A DNA stretch of 64,000 bases from positions 57,682,453 to 57,746,452 of the forward strand of contig CM049311.1 of assembly GCA_026874595.1 (NCBI GenBank), given 5' to 3'. Under the pieces are notes generated by a model. The model saw only the letters and a list, made by a program, of their open reading frames with translations. It searched no databases and had not been told where the DNA came from. Both the position numbers and the translations under genes were made by a program. This document shows positions 58,960 to 64,000 of the stretch, in pieces. This stretch comes from Sipunculus nudus (lineage: Eukaryota; Annelida; Sipuncula; Golfingiida; Sipunculidae). Within the stretch, counting starts at the first letter, position 1; each line of letters starts with the position of its first letter.

Positions 58960-59250
58960 ATGGCGGATTCACATCCACCACCCATTTAGCAACATGTGCC
59001 ATTCCTAGACGAACTCTACCTCTGAGATGACTCTCACCAGGTTACTAACTGGCAAGTTTTTGTACAGGTATGGAATAATTACTTGATTTCCTCTCAGTTA
59101 TCACTACACCCTAAGCCCACCAGACAGGCGACTCTTTTTAACTTGTTTTGCTCAGTCTGCTCTCAAAGTATATAACAGTTTGTTGTTTGATAGCAAAGAT
59201 GACAGGTGCGAAACTGACATAGTGTTGACCAAGATGGCGGCCTCCTTTCA
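58960..59250 (+). pseudogene. Gag-like leader of the LTR element
   Basis: An ATG at 58960 opens a frame that meets a stop within ten codons. Later fragments (QVTNWQVFVQV, then FNLFCSVC) appear only by frame changes. The position after the primer-binding site is the only reason to call it gag. Confidence 0.4.
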
Positions 59251-59259
59251 AGGTGTTGT

Positions 59260-59720
59260 CAAGAAATGTATGAATGCTATTTATACAACACTAATGTTCA
59301 GGGCAAAACAGAAAGTGATGAATTCTATACTGCCCTTGGAAGACTGTCTGAAGCAAGCATTTCTCTTAACAAAGACAAATGTTCCTTCAAGCAAACAGAA
59401 ATATATTTTTTGGGCCAACTGGTCAGTAAGATAGGAGTATGACCGGACTCAGATAAGGTTGCTGTGATATCACAGCTGTTACCACCTATAGATGTGAAAG
59501 ACCTCTTCGATTTAAGGCATGGTGTACCAGCTGGGCAAGTTTATCCCAGGCTTTGCCACAGTCACTGAACCTCTTGCACTAGAAATGAGTGGATATGGGG
59601 ACCAGCTCAGGTTTGCTCACTTTGAGAAGATCAAAATACTGTTAAGAAGTGCACTAACTTTGTGCGTATACAACTATCACCAGTATGTGAATTTAATGAT
59701 AATTCAAATGATTACATTTT
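59260..59720 (+). pseudogene. Reverse transcriptase end of the LTR element
   Basis: Shifted frames carry LTKTNVPSSKQKYIFWA and later GKFIPGF...VTEPLALE, which correspond to the 'KC-F-q--i-fLGh-VS' segment and the thumb/connection of Ty3 RT. The catalytic YxDD segment is absent; most of the RT palm is deleted. Confidence 0.6.
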
Positions 59721-59729
59721 ACCAATTGT

Positions 59730-60365
59730 CGTTAGATATTATAAGCTGATTAGTCCTATGGAATGAAACAGGTATTGAGCAGACTTCTGTGCAGGATAAC
59801 TTTCTAATTACAATTCAGTTTATTAACTGCAGGCCTTTTGATAAGTGTTCACAGAGAATTCATTAATAAGCATGTTCATACATTTGACTGGGTTTACTCT
59901 TAAAGTGACAGGCACAGATAAACTAATTCACAGTTTAGACATAGGTGTTCACAGGGAGGGCAAGACAGGTGTTGAAAGTATTACACAATATGTCTTGTTT
60001 TAATGCTGTAAGAAATTCTTTAATTGCAATTATTTTGGCAAATGTATAAATAAGTGTACTGGTTACTGAACCAGATAGAAAGAGGAGATAAGGGTGAGGT
60101 TAGGAGATAATACAGAGAGAAGAGAGAACAGGAACAGATAAGTGGAAAATAGGGCAAACTTTCAGTGTATGTTTTGAACATTTGTTATCCTTAACTTTGA
60201 CTGAATAAACTTGAAAGTAATTAACATCTGGACTGGAGGATTCTTCCGTGTGAGAAAGTAAGCAGCCTGTAAACAAAAGCACTTAAACGTCTGGATGGTG
60301 ATACAACCCCAAGCTTGAAACCTAAGTCATAGCTGACAGCTCACCCTGTAGACTAGGAGCATTGC
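59730..60365 (+). other. Unrelated insert between RT and RNase H of the LTR element
   Basis: About 600 bp without coding similarity replaces the start of RNase H. It contains a purine-rich tract (about 60077-60130) and AATAAACTTGAAAGTAATTA near 60202. This AATAAA-containing end could be that of a solo LTR from another element, but I found no clear boundaries. Confidence 0.35.
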
Positions 60366-60384
60366 TCATACAGAAAACCTCAAA

Positions 60385-60700
60385 TAGTGCAAGGCAACCA
60401 TCTGCATTTGCTTCCTGAGCCTTGTCAGAGACAGAATCTAGATATGCTCAGATTGAGAAAAGAGACTCTGGTTTTGACCTATGCATGCTGTAAATGCAAG
60501 AACTACCTACAGGGCATCAGTTTAAATCTAGAGACTGATAAAAAAACCCAAGCTGACTTGTTGGGTTCCAAAACACTTGATTTGCTTCCACCATGAATTT
60601 TCAGGATGAGAATGAGACTTGTGCGATTTTCATACTCTATTGTGCATGTTCCAGGTCAGGAGCGAGCTGTACACAGCAGACACACTCTGCCGAGCACCAA
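60385..60700 (+). pseudogene. RNase H fragment of the LTR element
   Basis: It carries KETLVLTYACCKCKNYLQG and LLGSKTLDLLPP, then in another frame MRMRLVRFSYSIVHV. These are the RNase H end and the tether of Ty3 Pol ('EKETLALTYACEKF', 'RM-LRL-rFsy-I-h-PG'). At least two frameshifts. Confidence 0.7.
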
Positions 60701-60889
60701 CAGGTGGCCCGCAGAGTCATGATCTTGTGTTAGCAGATTATGTAACTGCAATGGTGAATGCGATCTCAGATGACTTCCAGCTCCTGATAAGTGCTTGCAA
60801 AAAATCTTCATGCAAATTCTGCATCAACAGAAAGGGAAGTTTCACGACAGATTTGTTCTTATTTGCTCACGGGATGGCTGGAGAAAAAT

Positions 60890-61580
60890 AAACTGACAGG
60901 AATGCTATAGGGGTATTGTCATTTCCGTGACATTCTTACCATTCAGAATGGACATCTCATGTTAGACACTCTACTGTATATTCCATCATCCCTCTGAGTG
61001 GATGTTAGAACGACTACATGAGGGCCATCAAGGAGTCATCAAGTGCCTCCAAAGGGCAGCACAATCCATATGGTGGTAAGGCATCAAGTGCCAGATCTAC
61101 AATATGGTCACACAATTTTGCGTGTGTATCAAAAATACAATCCCCAAACTGGAGCCACTGAAAGCCATGGACTTCCTATCAGGACCATGGCAAAAAGTAG
61201 CGAGTGACCTCATGGACTATAAACAGTCACCATATTGTGTGGTAACTGAATACTACTTGCAGCGGATTGAGCTTGCTAAGCTTTACAACATGAAAAATGT
61301 GACAGTTATCAACCATATGAAGTCAATTTTTGTATGTTATTGAGTACCAAAAACTTTGATATCTGGCAATGGTAGCCAATTCTCATCTCAAGAATTCACT
61401 GCTTTTACGGTTTCACTCATATCACAAGTAGTCCTGGACATCCCTCTGGAAACTGAGAAGTTGAACGTGCAGTACGTACAGTCAAAGAACTACTTTGCCC
61501 AGCCAAGGATCCCTATGCTGCACTTTTTTGTTACAGCAGTACCCCACATGCTGGTGGATACTCTCATGCCAAACTTCTAA
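60890..61580 (+). pseudogene. Integrase fragment of the LTR element
   Basis: The HHCC region (LHEGHQGV-like, then CVCIKN) is followed by PWQKVASDL, in which the first catalytic aspartate is retained. Then IELAKLYN and SGNGSQFSS, which stands for 'SDNGPQFxS', so the second catalytic aspartate is changed to Gly. Stops interrupt it. It belongs to the gypsy lineage common in molluscs and cnidarians, by memory. Confidence 0.7.
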
Positions 61581-62310
61581 TGTCTTACTGACTATGCTCT
61601 AAATTTCTGACAACCACGTCGCAGCTTGAGCCAGCATTGCCTGATAAGCCTCCCCTGCAGCAAAAAGAACATGAGAATCTTTCTAAGCAGAAGCTTGCTT
61701 TTGATAAGAGCCATGCCACAAAGCCACTACCTGTGTTGCAGAGGGGAGATAATGTGTGGATCAATAATCAACAAGAAAGCGGTATTGCGACCGATACAGT
61801 CAGTGACTGATTCTTATTTTAAGTACAGCTATAAGATAGCTCAGGCGTAAACATGTTCAGCTATATAAACTCCCTACAGAAACGGCCATGAATGCTAATA
61901 GCACACCAGATCCAGTCCATATTACACCTGATGTACTTAAACAACAACAGTCCATAGCAAATGTTCCTGAACCTCGTACAGGAACCCCGGATGCTTCTGT
62001 CAGGGAGGGAAAAATCAGATTTGGTTGTGTGGTGAAACATCCTATAAGATATTGTGATGTCTTTCATCTGAGTGTAGGTGGATCGCTGCCCAGAATGTAT
62101 GTCAGTGATAATTCAGTTAAGTGTTATATATTGATGATGATGCTCCGTCTCTGAACCGGACTGTTTATGTTTTCTCTTTGAACTTGTTCTATAATTAGAT
62201 GGTCTCTGCAACTATGTTTAATTTTAAAGGGTCAACTCATAATTAATTGGTACAGATGTGATATTTGGATATTTGAAATAATCTGTTTTTTTAAGGGTTT
62301 AAAGCACTCA

Positions 62311-62322
62311 AAGAAGGGGAGA
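62311..62322 (+). promoter_or_regulatory. Polypurine tract
   Basis: AAGAAGGGGAGA directly precedes the 3' LTR, the expected position for plus-strand priming. Confidence 0.75.
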
Positions 62323-62483
62323 TGTAGTGTATGGTGACGTGTAAGTTAACAGAATACACTTTTTTACATTATCCTGTGCATGTGAAGTTGAGACGGGAGC
62401 CAAGAGGAATAAATCTGTTTGAGTAAGCCCATCGTGACTATTGTTGTCAATCCTCTGAAACGCTCAGGCATCCATACACCACA
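62323..62483 (+). repeat. 3' LTR (161 bp)
   Basis: TGTAGTGTATGGTGACGTG... to ...ATACACCACA, aligned to 58718-58880. Confidence 0.8.
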
Positions 62484-62740
62484 CACAGAATGCTTTTGTA
62501 ACCTTCTAGAAAGCTGCCTTCCATGTTTGATCAGTTTCATTTAACCTCAGTGACCATTTTCTTCATCAAGGAAGTTCCTCCCCCAGCTTAAGCATGCTCT
62601 GTCTGTGCTTTACCCTTCTACCAGTCTGGTGTGGGTGACCTTGCAAGGAACCTCCCTCCAGCATTGCCCTTAATTTCATGGAGCCATAAAAGCCTCTCAA
62701 ACACAATAACATCTCAGAGGGAGGTCTAGTCAGTCTAGAT
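62484..62740 (+). other. Spacer between LTR element and minisatellite
   Basis: No recognised coding or repeat content. Confidence 0.35.
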
Positions 62741-64000
62741 ATTTGTGAAGGTATGTGCTCTCTGGGTGAGGTTTAGTTAGATCTAGGTATTGGTGGAGGT
62801 ATGGGCTCTCTGTGTAAGGTCAGATTTGATCAGGTTTTGGTGAACCATATATGCTCTATGTGTAAGGTCAGATTAGATCTAGGTATTTGTGGAGGTATGT
62901 GCTCTCTATGTGAGGTCTGGTTAGATCTAGGTATTGGTGGAGGTGTGGGCTTTCTGTGTGAGGTCTGGTAAGATTTAGGTATTTGTGGAGGTATGTGCTC
63001 TCTGTGTGAGTCTGGTTAGATCTAGGTATTGGTGGAGGTATGTGTTCTCTGTGTGAGGTCTGGTTAGATTTAGGTATTTGTTGAGGTATGTGCTCTCTGT
63101 GTGAGGTCTGGTTAGATGTAGATACTGGTGGAGGTATGTGCTCTCTGTGTGAGGTCTGGTTGAATTTAGGTATTTGTGGAGGTATGTGCTCTCTTTGTGA
63201 GGTCTGGTTGGATCTAGGTATTTGTGGAGGTATGTGCTTTCTGTGTGAGGTCTGGTTAGATCTAGGTATTTGTGGAGGTATGTGCTCTCTGTGTGAGGTC
63301 TGGTTAGATCCAGATATTTGTGGAGGTATGTGCTCTCTGTGTAAGGTCTGGTTAGATCTAGGTATTGGTGGAGGTATGTGCTCTCTGTGTGAGGTCTGGT
63401 TAAATTTAGGTTTTTGTGGAGGTATGTGCTCTCTGTGTGAGGTCTGGTTAGATCTAGGTATTGGTGGAGGTATGTGTTCTCTGTGTTAGGTCTGGTTGGA
63501 TCTAGGTATTTGTGGAGGTATGTGCTCTCTGTGTGAGGTCTGGTTAGATCTGGGCATTTGTGGAGGTATGTGCTCTCTGTGTGAGGTCTGGTTAGAACTA
63601 GGTATTGGTAGAGGCATGTGCTCTCCTTGTTAGGTGTGGTTAGATAGATCTAGGTATTGGTTTGGGTATGTGCTCTCCTTGTTAGGTGTGGTTAGATAGA
63701 TCTAGGTATTGGTGGAGGTATGTGCTCTCTGTGTAAGGTCAGATTAGATCTAGGTATTGGTAGAGGCATGTGCTCTCCTTCTTAGGTGTGGTTAGATAAA
63801 TCTAGGTATTGGTGGAAGTATGTGCTCTCTGTGTGAGGTCTGGTTAAATTTAGGTATTTGTGGAGGTATGTGCTCTCTGTGTGAGGTCTGGTTAGATCTA
63901 GGTATTGGTGGAGGTATGTGTTCTCTGTGTGAGGTCTGGTTGGATCTAGGTATTTGTGGAGGTATGTGCTCTCTGTGTGAGGTCTGGTTAGATCTAGGCA
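62741..64000 (+). repeat. 48-bp minisatellite array, continues past the right edge
   Basis: About 26 head-to-tail units of the form GGTATGTGCTCTCTGTGTGA + GGTCTGGTTAGATCTAGGTA + TTGGTGGA. Two main variants end TATTGGTGGA and TATTTGTGGA and tend to alternate in places. Units near 63645, 63695 and 63795 carry an extra GATA (GTTAGATAGATCTAGG), making them 52 bp. Because 48 is a multiple of 3 it creates a Cys-rich open frame (MCSLCEVWLDLG), which I regard as an artefact. Confidence 0.95.

Larger units (their letters stand above)
58718..62483 (+). mobile_element. Degraded Ty3-type (gypsy) LTR retrotransposon
   Basis: The element is 3.77 kb with short LTRs that begin TGTAGTGTA and end CACACCACA/ATACACCACA. 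Order: LTR, TGGTGTCAGAAG, gag-like start, RT end, an unrelated 600-bp block, RNase H, integrase with zinc-binding and core parts, PPT, LTR. Integrase lying after RNase H identifies Ty3 rather than copia. Many stops and frameshifts; it cannot be autonomous. A clean target-site duplication is not evident (TGCAG left, CACAG right). Confidence 0.8.

Noticed and set aside
63088-63489. 133-codon Cys-rich open frame with 16-residue repeats
   Set aside because: It arises because the 48-bp minisatellite unit is a multiple of three. Units with 52 bp or stops break it, and there is no start context or flanking gene.
62741-64000. Possible CRISPR-like array
   Set aside because: Units are tandem without unique spacers and the genome is eukaryotic; it is a minisatellite.

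Overview
The window looks like nuclear DNA of an invertebrate animal, most likely a mollusc and probably a bivalve. The genes are split into short exons with standard GT-AG introns of up to 15 kb. Between them lies AT-rich DNA packed with nested non-autonomous transposons, degraded LINE and LTR retrotransposons, a tyrosine-recombinase element, a tRNA-like SINE and a minisatellite. The element organisation (central 280-bp repeats, a (GTCY)n microsatellite, short subterminal inverted repeats, a hairpin at one end) resembles the bivalve 'pearl' elements and Drosophila DINE-1/mini-me, which are Helentron-related. The species assignment is inference.

Host genes: two head-to-tail paralogues of a DUF6589-type gene lie on the minus strand. 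Copy 1 starts at 40355 and runs off the left edge. Ten exons (40068-40355, 38635-38715, 37935-38045, 34352-34483, 29612-30034, 25805-25924, 24178-24304, 23317-23666, 15244-15501, 13-391) join in one open frame of about 756 residues. Copy 2 enters from the right and shows only its last four coding exons (56531-56909, 52993-53361, 51519-51650, 50925-51262). These carry the end of the DUF6589 region, a PHD finger split across an intron, and the C-terminus. The two copies of the shared 379-bp exon are roughly 95% identical. Together they suggest a nuclear protein of about 1,035 residues: an N-terminal CxxC...CxxC module, basic linkers, DUF6589, then PHD. Between the copies sits an intact intronless 127-residue ORF (49232-49615, minus) that resembles a divergent histone H2B fold.

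Repeats: three element families, called A, B and C here, share one terminal plan. Left end, as read on the plus strand: AAC followed by a short palindrome and a 9-11 bp motif. Right end: the exact reverse complement of that motif, followed in families A and B by TAAAAA, with a (GACG/GACA)n tract just inside in many copies. Family A uses GCGAACCTGTG, B uses GCTCAGCTG and C uses TTGTATCCGCC. They are nested up to three deep (15617-21647) and some are chimeric. Several carry perfect DR1-type nuclear-receptor motifs.

Other elements: a tyrosine-recombinase element with inverted repeats (13247-15077), LINE RT remnants (46509-48030 plus; 58020-58717 minus), a Ty3-type LTR element with 161-163 bp LTRs (58718-62483), a foldback-like element (42532-44490) and a 48-bp minisatellite that fills the right edge from about 62741. 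No functional tRNA, rRNA or CRISPR was seen.
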